Positions 1-10,498 are shown, counted from the first letter of the stretch. The stretch: DNA of 64,000 nt from Halomicrobium salinisoli (GCF_020405185.1 NZ_CP084463.1:558001-622000), one strand, 5' to 3'. Made by a program: numbers and translations. The notes: generated by a model from the letters alone, not told the origin.

Positions 1-190
1 CGAGCGGCGCGGGTCCGCGTCGCCGCGGTCGGTCGGGCGGGTAGGACCGACCGGCCGCACACGCCGAGGACGTCGCTTTCGCCGCGGAGCGGTTTCGAGA
101 CCGTCAGAACCCGGACCAGTGGCGTCGCTGCGACCGCTCGAATCGTCGGCCTGCGAAAAAAGAGTCGGCGAGCGACGACCGTCGGTCGCT

Positions 191-1429
191 TCAGCTCTCG
201 TCGCGCGTGATCTCGTAGCCGAACTGGATGGTGTTCTCCGGCATGATGCGGGCGGACCACTCGCCGCTCGCGGGATCCTCGATCCGGTACGTGAACTGCT
301 GCTCACCGCTGTGGTCGGCGTAGTCGCCGTCGGTCCGGACCGCTCGCCGGTCGGCGCCGAGGCTGACGTGCCCGCTGTCGGTGCGTCGGACGCGCTCGGC
401 GTCCACCTCGGTCCCGTTGGGCGCGACGAGGGTCACGTCGAAGCCCGGCTCCGGACCGTCGCTCCCGTCGGGGCTGTCCGCGGTCAGCGTCAGCGTCGCG
501 TTCTCGGTGTCCTCCGCGACCTCGAAGTCGGTCTCGAAGGGCTCCGCGGGCTGCTCCCAGACCTCGACGGTCAGGTCGACGCGCTGCCAGTGGTCGCGGT
601 CGTCGGGTCGGGCGGGGTCCTGGAGGCCGAGGTCGATCACCGCGTCGTAGCGGCCCCGGTCGGCGTCCTCGGGCGGCGCGACGACGACCTCGATCGTCTC
701 GGACTCGCCGGGTGCGACCTCCGCGGGCGCCTCGATGTCGAACCAGGAGGCCTCCAGCGGCTGGAAGTCGCCCGCGTAGTGGATCCGGTCGTTGGTCTCG
801 ATCTGCGGGTTCACGGGTACCGGCTGGTCGCCGTCGTTCTCGACGACGATCTCGTGGACCGTCGTCTCGCCGGACTGGACCTGTGCGGTCCCGTAGGACC
901 CGGACGTGACGGTCACGGTCGGATCTTCACGCACGTCCAGGCTCAGACTCGCGGTGTGGACCGGGTGTGCCGGCTGGCCGGGGTAGTTGATCGTCTCGTT
1001 GTTGAACGCGATCGCGCCGCTGTACCGGCCCAGCTGCGCGTCCTCGGGGACCGCGATGGTCGCGTTGACCGTCAGCGTCTCCCCGGCGTCCAGGGACGTC
1101 TCGCCGGTGTCGATCGACACCCACTCCTCCTTGACGGGCCGCTGGCCCGCCTTCGGGACGTAGACGTGGGGATCGACCGTCACCGCCTCGTCCTCGCCGT
1201 TCTCGACGCTGACCTCGATGCTCTCGGACTCGCCGGGCTTGAGCGTCAGCGACCGGTACTGCTCGTCGACGTACAGCCGCGTGAAGTTGCTCCCGTCGTC
1301 CGTCTGGGCGACCGCGGGTTCGGCGGCGTTCCCCTCGATTCCGTGGCTGTTCAACTGACCCGTCACGCCGACGGTCGCGGCCGGGAGAGCGACCACGAAC
1401 GCCAGCGCGAGCGCTAGCTTTCGTTGCAT
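191..1429 (-). CDS. Secreted Ig-like repeat protein
   Basis: A 412-residue exported protein. Starting at the ATG at 1429 gives a signal peptide (MQRKLALALAFVVALPAA) directly; the longer frame upstream would bury it. After residue 45 there are about three beta-sandwich segments with phrases such as LKPGESESIEV, LDAGETLTVNA and VAPGESETIEV, the pattern of COG1470-type archaeal surface proteins, and several NxS/T sites (NFT, NET, NAT, NGT). No lipobox, C-terminal membrane anchor or catalytic motif is visible. Probably a cell-surface or secreted structural or binding protein; the partner is unknown. Confidence 0.75.
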   Translation of the reverse strand: MQRKLALALAFVVALPAATVGVTGQLNSHGIEGNAAEPAVAQTDDGSNFTRLYVDEQYRSLTLKPGESESIEVSVENGEDEAVTVDPHVYVPKAGQRPVKEEWVSIDTGETSLDAGETLTVNATIAVPEDAQLGRYSGAIAFNNETINYPGQPAHPVHTASLSLDVREDPTVTVTSGSYGTAQVQSGETTVHEIVVENDGDQPVPVNPQIETNDRIHYAGDFQPLEASWFDIEAPAEVAPGESETIEVVVAPPEDADRGRYDAVIDLGLQDPARPDDRDHWQRVDLTVEVWEQPAEPFETDFEVAEDTENATLTLTADSPDGSDGPEPGFDVTLVAPNGTEVDAERVRRTDSGHVSLGADRRAVRTDGDYADHSGEQQFTYRIEDPASGEWSARIMPENTIQFGYEITRDES

Positions 1430-1611
1430 GGTTGTGACTGTACACCCCTCGACCACTGCTGGAGGGCAAGTGGGAGCGGGGGGCTCGTTCCGGGTGGTGT
1501 AATGTCTACTATGAATACTTTCCGGTACGGAATCAGGTACGGGTCAGGTGCCTCCCAGCCCGCGCTCGCTCCGTTCGGCTCTCGAAGCCCCGTCTCGCAG
1601 GACTCGGTGAG

Positions 1612-2375
1612 CTACTCGGTGAGACCGTACCCGCGCGCGAACAGCAGGTAGTCCACCGAGAGCACTGCGACCGTGGCGACGGACAGCACCACGAGGGAGA
1701 CGTTCGGATCGATCTCGGTCACGCCCAGCATCCCGTACCGAACCCCGTTCACCATGTACACCATCGGGTTGAGCAGCGAGACGTCCCGCCAGAGCGGGGG
1801 CAACACCTCAAGCGAGTAGAACACCCCGCCGAAGAACACCAGCGGCCGCAGGATGAACTGGGACAGCACCGTCAGGTGGTCGAAGTCCTCCGCCCACAGG
1901 CCACCGATCACGCCGAACCCGGCGAACAGCGTGCTGATGACGACCCCGAAGCTCAGCAGGTACAGCGGGTGGGCGACGGGGACGGTGGTGAAGACGAACC
2001 CGACGCCGACGATGATGACGCCGATCAGCAGCCCCCTGAGCGCGCTGGCCAGCACGTAGGCGGCGACCATTCCGCCGTGGGACATCGGCGAGGTCAGGAC
2101 TTCGTGAATGTACTCGTTCCAGCGGCCGTGGAAGATCGAGAAGGAGGCGTTCTCGAAGGCGTCGGAGATGGCGCCCAGGACTACCAGCCCGGGCAGGACG
2201 AACTGGATGTACGAGATACCGGCAATCTCGCCGATCCGGCTGCCGAGGATGACGCCGAACACGGAGAAGTAGAGGACGTTGGTTATCGCCGGCGGCAGGA
2301 ACGTGTTGTAGGGGCGCCTGACGAACCGGAGGATCTCCCGCCGCGTCAGCGTCGCCACGCCGATGCCGTCTCTCG

Positions 2376-2379
<4 letters not shown>
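1612..2379 (-). CDS. ABC-2 type transporter permease
   Basis: Membrane half of an ABC exporter, 255 residues with about six hydrophobic segments spread over the length and the typical 'YNTFLPPAITNVLYFSVFG' opening of ABC-2 permeases. The start is a GTG whose last bases overlap the stop of the ATPase gene (GTGA, 4 bp), so the two are translated together and should form one transporter. Substrate not predictable; members of this class export drugs, polysaccharide or lipid. Confidence is high for the family and low for the substrate. Confidence 0.88.
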
Positions 2380-3332
<953 letters not shown>

Positions 3333-3499
3333 CGGTGACGACTACCCGCGGACGCGGTTAAGAACACTGATACGGACTGTCGTAGCTGTTTTCCGGCCGA
3401 CAGCCCGGCGGACTGCCGTCCCGATACGAGACTGCGACAGTACGTAGAGAACGCCGGCGACCGCAGCGACGAGTCCGGCGTCGACCCCGTCGGGCCGGC

Positions 3500-3859
3500 T
3501 CAGCGACCGAGGCGCTCGCGGCTGATCGCCACGCCGGAGGGCGTGATGATGAGCTGGTCGTCGTCCTTCTGGACGATGTCGCCGCCCACCTCGTCGGCCA
3601 CCTGCTTGAGCTCGTCGCTGATGTGTTCCATCGTCCGGTCCTGCGTGCTGTGGCGGGTGATGTCGGCGATGACGATGTCGCCGTCGTACACCGCGTCCTT
3701 GATGTCGATGACGTCGCCCTTCTCCCCGATGCGAGCGATCCGGACCTCGCGGTCCGCCTCCCCGGCCGACGCGTCGAAGTCGTCGGCGTTCAGTTCGACG
3801 TAGTCCTCGGTCTGCCGGGACGGCCCCGAGTCCCCGAGGATCTTGCTCATCAATCCCAT
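3500..3859 (-). CDS. sepF: Cell division protein SepF
   Basis: 119-residue archaeal SepF. A short amphipathic N-terminus (MGLMSKILG), the presumed membrane-binding helix, a disordered acidic linker, and then the SepF core (residues about 35-119) with VIDIKDAVYDGDIVIADITRH and a C-terminal SGVAISRERLGR. In haloarchaea and methanogens SepF anchors the FtsZ ring to the membrane. It stands alone here, 40 kb from ftsZ2. The start at 3859 keeps the whole N-terminal helix. Confidence 0.85.
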   Translation of the reverse strand: MGLMSKILGDSGPSRQTEDYVELNADDFDASAGEADREVRIARIGEKGDVIDIKDAVYDGDIVIADITRHSTQDRTMEHISDELKQVADEVGGDIVQKDDDQLIITPSGVAISRERLGR

Positions 3860-3998
3860 GTTCCCCCAGCGTGCCGGAATCCGTATAGGCTTTACGTCAG
3901 ACGCACTGGAGCCTGCGCGACTGTACGGCCGCGCTCCGGATCCGGTCCCCCAGCGTCGGGGGGTCGTTTTATAATCGTGCGGGACGGTACCACACCAT

Positions 3999-4199
3999 AT
4001 GGTCGAGGGAGCCGGACCGTTCGCCGCCTCGGTTCTCGCGTACGTCCTGGGACTCGCCGTCCTCCTGTACGGCGTCTACCAGACCGCCGGCCAGTCGGTG
4101 AACGCCGCGATGGCGGTCGGCGGGCTCGTCGTCGTCGCGGCGACCGCCGTCCTGGCGAACGCGGTCATCAGGATCGACGAGGCGGTCGAGCGTCACTGA
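3999..4199 (+). CDS. Small two-helix membrane protein
   Basis: 66 residues with two transmembrane segments (about 10-28 and 37-56) and a short charged C-terminus (RIDEAVERH). ATG at 3999 follows an A+T-rich tract (TTTTATAATCG at 3966-3976) that can serve as a TATA element with little or no leader. No known domain recognised. It is divergent from sepF but no functional link can be claimed. Confidence 0.6.
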   Translation: MVEGAGPFAASVLAYVLGLAVLLYGVYQTAGQSVNAAMAVGGLVVVAATAVLANAVIRIDEAVERH

Positions 4200-4445
4200 A
4201 CCACCGAACGAGACCGGGAGGGACTTCCGGACGGTGAACTCGAAGCGGTCGTCGACGACCACCTCTTTCGTCTCGGGTGGCCTGCGGCCACCGCTCGACG
4301 AAAAACGTGGTCCTCGTGAGCAGAGCGAACGAGGTGGTCGAGAGACGCTCCGCGTCTCTCGCATGCGGAAAATCTTCGATTTTCCAGCAGCTCGGGAGAG
4401 CTTTGCTCTCCCGGTGGCGAAAACGTCGAATGGATGGTTCGCGAC
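4200..4445. repeat. Array of four perfect three-base-loop hairpins plus a copied gene end
   Basis: Between the small membrane gene and the 3' end of the PUA gene. Four perfect inverted repeats each have a 3-nt loop: 4276-4292 (7-bp stem), 4340-4360 (9 bp), 4367-4385 (8 bp), 4394-4412 (8 bp). At 4230-4259 the last codons of the PUA gene (4449-4478) reappear: the first 16 bases (GACGGTGAACTCGAAG) are identical and the next 14 partly match. This looks like a decayed duplication of the gene end, 219 bp away from the original. Confidence 0.75.
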
Positions 4446-4934
4446 TCAGACGGTGAACTCGAAGAGTTCGTCGCCGACGTGGTGGATCGACTCGACGACC
4501 TTGCCGCTGTCGCCGACCATGTCGCCGCCGTCGGTCATGGCGCGGCCGACGGCGAGGAACTTGCCGTGGGCTTCCTCGTTGATCGCCACCAGGTCGCCCG
4601 CCGCGATGCCCTCGTCGGCCTCGACGATGCCGGGCCGCATCACGTCGGCGCCGTCGGAGACGAACGAGACGGCGCCGGCGTCGACGGTGACGACGCCGCG
4701 CTCGGGCGGGTACTCGTTGGCGCCCTGGACCGTCAGGAACGGCTCCGTCTCGTCGTCGCCCACGTACAGGACGAGGGGCTCGCCGTCCAGTAGCACCACG
4801 TTCCAGTCGCTGTCCTCGAACTCGACCTTCTCGTAGCTGTCGGCGTCCAGTTCGACCCCGAGGTGGTCCGCGACGGCGGTCTCGATCTCGTCGACCGCGT
4901 CGTCCCGGAGGTGGTGACGCGACTTGACGTCCAT
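4446..4934 (-). CDS. PUA-domain RNA-binding protein (MCT-1/DUF1947-like)
   Basis: 162 residues from the ATG at 4934 (MDVKSRHHLRDD); the frame upstream is low-complexity and not coding-like. The N-terminal half resembles the DUF1947 pre-PUA domain and residues about 78-155 the PUA fold (GVVTVDAGAVSFVSDGADVMRPGI...AAGDLVAINEEAHGKFLAVGRA). Archaeal homologues are related to eukaryotic MCTS1, which binds the small ribosomal subunit. Stand-alone gene. Family assignment good; role in translation is by homology. Confidence 0.82.
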   Translation of the reverse strand: MDVKSRHHLRDDAVDEIETAVADHLGVELDADSYEKVEFEDSDWNVVLLDGEPLVLYVGDDETEPFLTVQGANEYPPERGVVTVDAGAVSFVSDGADVMRPGIVEADEGIAAGDLVAINEEAHGKFLAVGRAMTDGGDMVGDSGKVVESIHHVGDELFEFTV

Positions 4935-5177
4935 GCGGGTGGGGTAGGCCGGCGCGGGGATAAATCGCCCGTTCCCCGCCGGCCCGGCGTCTGTCGCGGG
5001 ACGCGATCCCGACGCCGTCACGACGCGAGCGGGGCCGAGGCGCGGTACGCGGGCGCGGACGGTTACGGTAGTCGCGGCGAGGTAGGACGTCAGCGAGTCC
5101 CCTCGCCGTCCCCGACAAATCGGCCCGGTGACCACCTCGCGAAAAGCGCTAAGTGATAGTAGACCGAACGGTCAGCC

Positions 5178-5453
5178 ATGCTCGGCTCCCGGCGTTCGCG
5201 TGACGCCGTCACCTGCATCGCCTGTGGCGAGTCAGTCCCCCGGGCCAAGGCCCGCGAGTACGACAAGCACGGCGACCGATGGGACCGCCGCGACAAGGAG
5301 TTCGAGTACCTCTGCAAGCCCTGTCACGGCGACCTCACGCACCAGCCCCGCTCCGGCCTGGAGGACCTGCTCGCCGCCGTCGAGTCCGAGGCCGACGACC
5401 GCGACGCCTTCCTCCACCGCTATCAGGAACTCGTCGAGCAGCGCCAGGACTGA
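5178..5453 (+). CDS. Small zinc-finger protein
   Basis: 91 residues carrying two CxxC pairs, CIACGESVPR near residue 13 and LCKPCHGDL near 44, which together can bind one zinc. The rest is charged and helical (DLLAAVESEADDRDAFLHRYQELVEQ). Haloarchaeal conserved type; exact family not recognised. TATA-like AAGTGATAGTAG lies about 25 nt before the ATG at 5178, consistent with a leaderless message. Confidence 0.7.
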   Translation: MLGSRRSRDAVTCIACGESVPRAKAREYDKHGDRWDRRDKEFEYLCKPCHGDLTHQPRSGLEDLLAAVESEADDRDAFLHRYQELVEQRQD

Positions 5454-5585
5454 CAGCCGCGCCGTCTCCGGGTTTCGGTCGCCGTCGCCGAGCTGCCGGA
5501 TGGTTACCACCGCGCTGCAGTTGCCCACGGATTGAAATATTTAGGCGGTTCCCTCAACCCCCAGGCCGGGCAATGGTGGGGTACG

Positions 5586-6788
5586 ATGACCGTCACGCAG
5601 GCGGATCAGGGGCAGTCGATCGATCAGGTGATCGGGGCGATCGCGGACGAGCGACGCCGGACGTGTCTCGCGGTCCTGGGGGACCGCGACGGCTCCGTCC
5701 CGGCCACGGACCTCGCCGCGGAGGTGGCGGCCCGAAGTCGCGGCGTCTCGCTGATCGACGTGAGCGACGACCACCACCGGCAGGTGCTGACCGACCTCGT
5801 CCACGCGCAGCTCCCGGCGCTGGCCGAGGCCGACCTCGTCGACTGGGACCGCGACGCGGGGGTCGTCGCGGCCGTCGACCACCCGGCGCTGACCGGCGGC
5901 GCCGCCGGTGACCTGCTGACCGTCGAGTACGACGGCTGGGACGAGGTCCTCTCCGCGCTGTCCGACGCCCGGCGACGCCGGGCCCTCGCCGTCCTCGCCG
6001 ACGCGGGCGAGGCCGACCGCGACGACCTCGTCCGGCGCGTCCTCGCCGGCGAGCGCGACTGCGAGCCCGACGCGGTGTCCGACCGTGACGTCGCCGACGC
6101 CGCCGTCGAGTTCCACCACGTCCACCTCCCGGTGCTCCAGCGCGCCGCCCTCCTCGCCTACGACGGCGACGCGGCGGAGTACCTGGGCCACCCGGCCCTC
6201 GACGTCGACGAGATTCCGCTGACCGCGGACGCGCCCGCGGCGTGGGCCGACGACAGCGACGAGGCGACGACTGGCGTCGACGCGACCGACGGCACCACAG
6301 CTGACGACGTTCGGACGATCGACGGCCGGGCAGACGTGATCGACCGCGGCCAGAGCCTCATCGACGGCGCCGAGGAGGAACTGTTCCTGATGATCACGAC
6401 CGACGGCCTCCTCGAGGAGGCCTGCGTCGAGAAGCTCCGGGCCGCCGCTGACCGCGGGGTCGACGTCTACGTCGGCTCGCAGACGGCCGCCGTCCGCGAC
6501 CTGGTCCGCGAGGAGGTCCCCGACGCGGTGATCTGGGAGCCCCAGCTGGACTGGATGAACTTCCCGCCCCGACGCGAGCGGGTCGGCCGCCTCGTGTTCG
6601 CCGACCGCGAGGCCGTCATGGTCGGCACGCTCGGCCGGGAGACCGACGCCGGCGTCCGCCGCGAGACGGCCATCACCGGCGAGGGGGCCGGCAACACCCT
6701 CGTGCTCCTGCTGCGGGAACTGCTGGGCAGCCGCCTGGACCACCTCGACGAGCAGAGCCCCGACTTCCGGTCGCAGATCCCGCTGTAG
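5586..6788 (+). CDS. DUF7344/TrmB-like transcriptional regulator
   Basis: 400 residues from the ATG at 5586, preceded by an A+T-rich tract (TTGAAATATTTAGG) about 45 nt upstream. Two repeated winged-helix units (about 15-100 and 118-205) share the pattern IADERRRTCLAVLGD / LSDARRRRALAVLAD followed by an H..HLPVL or VHAQLPALAEADLV tail, the haloarchaeal DUF7344 arrangement. The C-terminal 140 residues (IDRGQSLIDGAEEELFLMI...) resemble the phospholipase-D-like sensor part of TrmB regulators. Probably a DNA-binding regulator with an effector domain; targets unknown. Confidence 0.75.
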   Translation: MTVTQADQGQSIDQVIGAIADERRRTCLAVLGDRDGSVPATDLAAEVAARSRGVSLIDVSDDHHRQVLTDLVHAQLPALAEADLVDWDRDAGVVAAVDHPALTGGAAGDLLTVEYDGWDEVLSALSDARRRRALAVLADAGEADRDDLVRRVLAGERDCEPDAVSDRDVADAAVEFHHVHLPVLQRAALLAYDGDAAEYLGHPALDVDEIPLTADAPAAWADDSDEATTGVDATDGTTADDVRTIDGRADVIDRGQSLIDGAEEELFLMITTDGLLEEACVEKLRAAADRGVDVYVGSQTAAVRDLVREEVPDAVIWEPQLDWMNFPPRRERVGRLVFADREAVMVGTLGRETDAGVRRETAITGEGAGNTLVLLLRELLGSRLDHLDEQSPDFRSQIPL

Positions 6789-6881
6789 CCGGCCGTCTTC
6801 TCCGCGCCGCTCCGCGTTCGCCGCGCGACGTGCGTCCGTCTCCGGCCCCGCGCTTTTCCCGCGGGCGCCCCTAGCGAGGCC

Positions 6882-7736
6882 ATGTTCGACGGGAACGTCT
6901 CACCGGACGTGTCCGTGGTCGGTCCCGGCGACCACGACGACCCCGACGTGGCCGTCATGGTCAGCGTCCACGGCGACGAGTTCGCCGGCCCACGCGCAGT
7001 CTACCGCTTCCTCGACGACGACGACCCCGCCCTCCAGCGCCCGGTCAAGTTCATCGTGGCCAACCCGCCCGCGGCCGTCTCGGACCTCCGGTACCTCGAC
7101 GTCGACATGAACCGCGTCGTCCCCGGCGACCCCGACTCCGAGGACCGCGAGCGCCGCCTCGCCGCACAGATCGTCGAGGAGATCGACGACTGCCTGACGC
7201 TGTCGATCCACACCACCCACGCCACGCCCGAGCCGCTGGCCTTCCTCCACGCCGGCTTCCCCGACGCCCTCGAGGCCGCCGCGGCCCTCCCGCTGGACTA
7301 CGTCGTCGAGGAGGGACAGGTCCTGGAGGGCGTGTTCGCCTCCCGCGGCGTCGTCTCCGTCGAGACAGGCATGGCCCGGTCCGACGCCGCCACGAGCAAC
7401 GCCCGGAAGATCGTCCGCGCGTTCCTCCGGTACGCCGACGCACTCGACGGCGAGCCCCGCGGCGCGGACCGGGAGACCCGCTACTACGAACTCTACGAGA
7501 CGGCGACCAAGCCGTCCCGGGACGACGACTACCGGCTCCTCGCCGAGAACTTCCGGCCGGTCGAAGCCGGGGAGACCTACGCCGAACACGGCGACCAGCG
7601 ACTCGTCGCCGAGGAGGACTTCGTCCCCGTCCTCATGTCAGAACACGGCTACCCCGACATCTTCGGGTACAAGGGCCGCGAGGTCGGCCGGACTCTCGAG
7701 GAAGCGAGGGAGGCGTGGACCGAGTCGGCGGAGTGA
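6882..7736 (+). CDS. M14-family succinylglutamate desuccinylase/aspartoacylase-like hydrolase
   Basis: 284 residues. Zinc-site features of the AstE/AspA branch of M14 peptidases are present: VSVHGDEFAGPRA (His and Glu ligands, about 28-33) and the third ligand in LSIHTTHA (about 106); FIVANPPA and DMNRV follow the family pattern. Expected to cleave an acyl-amino acid or similar amide in the cytoplasm. Substrate cannot be read from sequence. Stand-alone, convergent with the following lipoprotein gene with 3 bp between the stops. Confidence 0.85.
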   Translation: MFDGNVSPDVSVVGPGDHDDPDVAVMVSVHGDEFAGPRAVYRFLDDDDPALQRPVKFIVANPPAAVSDLRYLDVDMNRVVPGDPDSEDRERRLAAQIVEEIDDCLTLSIHTTHATPEPLAFLHAGFPDALEAAAALPLDYVVEEGQVLEGVFASRGVVSVETGMARSDAATSNARKIVRAFLRYADALDGEPRGADRETRYYELYETATKPSRDDDYRLLAENFRPVEAGETYAEHGDQRLVAEEDFVPVLMSEHGYPDIFGYKGREVGRTLEEAREAWTESAE

Positions 7737-7739
7737 GAT

Positions 7740-8177
7740 TCAGAGGACGAGAGAGTTGTCGGAGCAGGTGTTCTGCTGGAACCTGACGCCATCGTCGGTG
7801 AGGACGAGCACGACGCCGATGTCGTACGGGTCCTCGTCGCTACAGTCCGGGCGATAGTGATAGTGGTGAGCGTTGTCGGTCTGCCCGACGCGCGTTTCGA
7901 TACGATACGGTCGGTCTCTAACGACGTCTTCGACGGTCCACGTGTCCTCGAGTTCCCCCGCCGGTGGGACTTCGAACGAACTCTCGTACGCGATCGCCTC
8001 GCTCCGCTCCGGAACGTCGGGGCGCATGAATCGGACCCCTACGTCGACTGTTTCTCCGCGGTAGTTTTCGACGCCGAAGTCCATCTTGGGCCGAAAGGCG
8101 TAGCGGGCCGAACAACCGGCGAGGCTGGAAACGCCGAGCACCCCGCTCCCACCGAGAAACTGGCGTCTGGAATACAC
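7740..8177 (-). CDS. Twin-arginine lipoprotein, unknown function
   Basis: 145 residues from a GTG at 8177 that gives a Tat-type lipoprotein signal, SRRQFLGGSGVLGVSSLAGC, with the lipobox cysteine near residue 22. The mature part is a small beta-rich domain (VDVGVRFMRPDVPERSEAIAYESSF...ELEDTWTVEDVV) with two cysteines near the C-terminus (RPDCSDED, QQNTCSDN) that could form a disulphide. The in-frame sequence upstream of the GTG is antisense to rnr and not coding. Surface-anchored protein of unknown role. Confidence 0.7.
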   Translation of the reverse strand: MYSRRQFLGGSGVLGVSSLAGCSARYAFRPKMDFGVENYRGETVDVGVRFMRPDVPERSEAIAYESSFEVPPAGELEDTWTVEDVVRDRPYRIETRVGQTDNAHHYHYRPDCSDEDPYDIGVVLVLTDDGVRFQQNTCSDNSLVL

Positions 8178-8456
8178 ACGTTGCCCCCCGCGTTCGAGGA
8201 CGCATAGTAGTACTGCATCAACACGGACTACGCTCACGACCTCGTCCTGCTCGCGGGTCACTGCGTTCCCCGCTCGTTTGGAGTCGCTCACTGCGTTCGC
8301 TCCCGCTCGGCGCGGTCGATGTCCTCGCTGCGCTCCGACATCGTCTGCTCGCGTGTCGCCTCGCTTCGCTCGGCTCCCGCTCGCCCGTCCGGAGATACTC
8401 GCTTCGCTCGTATCTCCTGCGACACGCCTAACTACACACCCCCCATATCCGCCGTC
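8178..8456. other. Palindrome-rich intergenic stretch
   Basis: No gene is seen. From about 8240 to 8420 the sequence is a run of interlocking GC-rich imperfect palindromes of the type CGCTCACTGCGTTCGCTC and CTCGCTTCGCTCG, common as spacer in haloarchaea. The ribonuclease gene begins at 8457 just after a short A/C-rich leader (AACTACACACCCC). Confidence 0.5.
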
Positions 8457-9770
8457 ATGAGCAATGAGGACGCACAGGCCCAGGCGGGGACGCCGGAGGG
8501 CCAGGGCCCCGTCGAGATCGACGAGGAGATGGCCCGTCACCTCGAGAACAAGCGCGAGGAGCTGTTCGAGAAGTTCGAGATACCCGACGCCTTCCCGCCG
8601 GAGGTCATGGAGGAGGCCGAGGAGCGCACGGAGGACGTACAGGCGGAGATCCAGTCGGAGGTCGACGAGCGCCGGGACTTGCGGGACATGACGACCTGGA
8701 CGACCGACCCCATCGACGCGCAGGACTTCGACGACGCCCTCTCGATCGAGGAGCGCGACGAGGAGTACGTGCTGTGGGTCCACATCGCCGACGTGACCCA
8801 CTACGTCAATCCCGACACCGCCATGTGGGATTCGGCCGTCGAGCGGGCCAACACGGTCTACCTCCCGGGCTACACCGTCCACATGCTGCCGCCGATCCTC
8901 GCCGAGACGGTCTGCTCGCTGGTGCCCAACGAGGACCGCCTGGCACACACCGTCGAGATGCACCTCGACAAGGAGAACCTCGGCTACGAGACTATCGACA
9001 TCTACAAGTCCGTCATCCGCTCGGACGCCCGCCTGACCTACACCGAGGCCGAGAAGATCCTCGACGACCCGGCGACCGCCGACGACGTGCTGGAGGACAA
9101 GAGCGTCGACCTGGCGGAGAAGACCGAACTCGTCTGGGACCTGGCCGACTCGATGCACGAGCAGCGCAAGGAGGAGGGCTCGCTCGTGCTCAACCCCAGC
9201 CGGGACCGCGCGCACACCATCATCGAGGAGTGCATGCTCAAGGCCAACAAGGCCGTCACGCACGAGCTCATGTGGGACCGCGGCGTCGAGGCGATGTACC
9301 GCGTCCACCCCCAGCCCTCGCCGGAGGAGTGGAACGAGGCCCTCCAGGAGATCCAGGAGCTCGACGGCGTCTCCGTCCCGGGCGAGGCCTGGGACGATCC
9401 GCGCAAGGCCGTCAACGCCACGCTGGAGGAGGCCCCCGGACGTCAACTGGACAAGATCCAGTGGGCCGTGATGAAGGTGATGCCCCGCGCGAAGTACATG
9501 AACGACCCCTTCGGCGGCCACCACGCGCTGAACTTCGAGATCTACGGCCACTTCACTTCGCCCATCCGCCGCCTCTCGGACCTGATCAACCACTGGATCG
9601 TCCACACCAACGACGTCCCCGAGGACCTGATCGCCCTCTGTGACCGCGCCAGCGACAAGCAGCAGGACGCCGAGCAGTGCGAGCGCGAGTACAAGCAGTT
9701 CCTCGAGGAGGTCGGTCTCGACCCGTCGGCGGTCAACAACCGCGGGATAGAAATCGTCGACGAGGACTGA
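8457..9770 (+). CDS. rnr: Ribonuclease R/II-family exoribonuclease
   Basis: 437 residues from the ATG at 8457 (MSNEDAQ); the in-frame sequence before it is palindromic spacer. A catalytic RNB domain fills nearly the whole protein: DPIDAQDFDDALS holds the metal-binding aspartates near residue 83 and YGHFTSPIRRLSDLINH the family signature near 363. Cold-shock and S1 RNA-binding domains of bacterial RNase R are absent, as known for the haloarchaeal enzyme, which degrades RNA 3' to 5' in organisms without an exosome. Monocistronic. Confidence 0.92.
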   Translation: MSNEDAQAQAGTPEGQGPVEIDEEMARHLENKREELFEKFEIPDAFPPEVMEEAEERTEDVQAEIQSEVDERRDLRDMTTWTTDPIDAQDFDDALSIEERDEEYVLWVHIADVTHYVNPDTAMWDSAVERANTVYLPGYTVHMLPPILAETVCSLVPNEDRLAHTVEMHLDKENLGYETIDIYKSVIRSDARLTYTEAEKILDDPATADDVLEDKSVDLAEKTELVWDLADSMHEQRKEEGSLVLNPSRDRAHTIIEECMLKANKAVTHELMWDRGVEAMYRVHPQPSPEEWNEALQEIQELDGVSVPGEAWDDPRKAVNATLEEAPGRQLDKIQWAVMKVMPRAKYMNDPFGGHHALNFEIYGHFTSPIRRLSDLINHWIVHTNDVPEDLIALCDRASDKQQDAEQCEREYKQFLEEVGLDPSAVNNRGIEIVDED

Positions 9771-9889
9771 GACGGGTCGAGCGCAGCGAGAGGCCGTCTG
9801 GCGGGCGAGCGGTGACGGCAGGAACCGCGAGCCGGGCCGAGTCGACTGCCCGTCACTTCGCTGTGGTCGAGACTGGCGGTCGACGAGAG

Positions 9890-10498
9890 CTAGGACTCGC
9901 CCTCTTCGGACGACTGCGCCTGTCCGCCCCGTGGCGGCCGGTCCCGTCCGGCGGGCTCTCCGGGTCCACGGATGCCCCGTCCCCGGCCGCCCTGTACCTG
10001 TTCCCGGGCGCGCTGTGCGGCCCGGGACTGGGCGAACGACCCGGCGATGTCGCCGAGCCGCTCCAGTTGCCGGCGCTCGTCCGCGAGGTTTCCCTCCAGC
10101 AGCCTGGCCGCGCGGTCCAGCCCGAGGACGTTGGCCATCTGGACCAGTTCCTCGTAGGCGGCGATCTCGTAGTGTTCGGCCCGCTGACCGGCGCCGACGT
10201 CGAACAGCGCGTGCATCTCGGCCGTCGGCCGGTACTGCTTGACGAAGCTGTCGTGCTCCGCGACGATCCCGTCGATGCCCGCACAGCGGACGGTCGCCGG
10301 CTGCCGTCCGATCGTGTCGAAGACCTCCTGCAGCCGGTTGACGTGCGTCTGCGTCTCGGCCCGGTGCGTCTGGAACGCCCGCCTGACCTCCTGTGTCGTC
10401 CACTCCCGGGACATGCGGTCGAGCGCCGCCGCGAGCGCCAGCTCCGCGGCGTAGATCTGTTGCAGTTCGTGGACGAACAGCTGCTGGGGCGTTTGCAT
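9890..10498 (-). CDS. DUF892 (YciE/YciF-type) ferritin-like protein
   Basis: 202 residues from the ATG at 10498 (MQTPQQLFVHELQQIYAAE). The first 165 residues form the four-helix ferritin-like DUF892 domain with the expected Glu/His pattern: HELQQIYAAE, THRAETQTHVNRL, EHDSF and EHYEIAAYEEL. The last 35 residues are a Gly/Arg/Gln-rich tail, likely disordered. Family members are stress-induced and some are proposed ferroxidases; activity here is inferred. Confidence 0.85.
   Translation of the reverse strand: MQTPQQLFVHELQQIYAAELALAAALDRMSREWTTQEVRRAFQTHRAETQTHVNRLQEVFDTIGRQPATVRCAGIDGIVAEHDSFVKQYRPTAEMHALFDVGAGQRAEHYEIAAYEELVQMANVLGLDRAARLLEGNLADERRQLERLGDIAGSFAQSRAAQRAREQVQGGRGRGIRGPGEPAGRDRPPRGGQAQSSEEGES

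Noticed and set aside
5541..6743. Long antisense frame opposite the DUF7344 regulator
   Set aside because: A shadow frame caused by high G+C; the sense protein has recognisable domains.
8180..10403. Long minus-strand frame extending upstream of the small Tat lipoprotein
   Set aside because: It runs antisense through the ribonuclease gene; the Tat signal fixes the real start at 8177.
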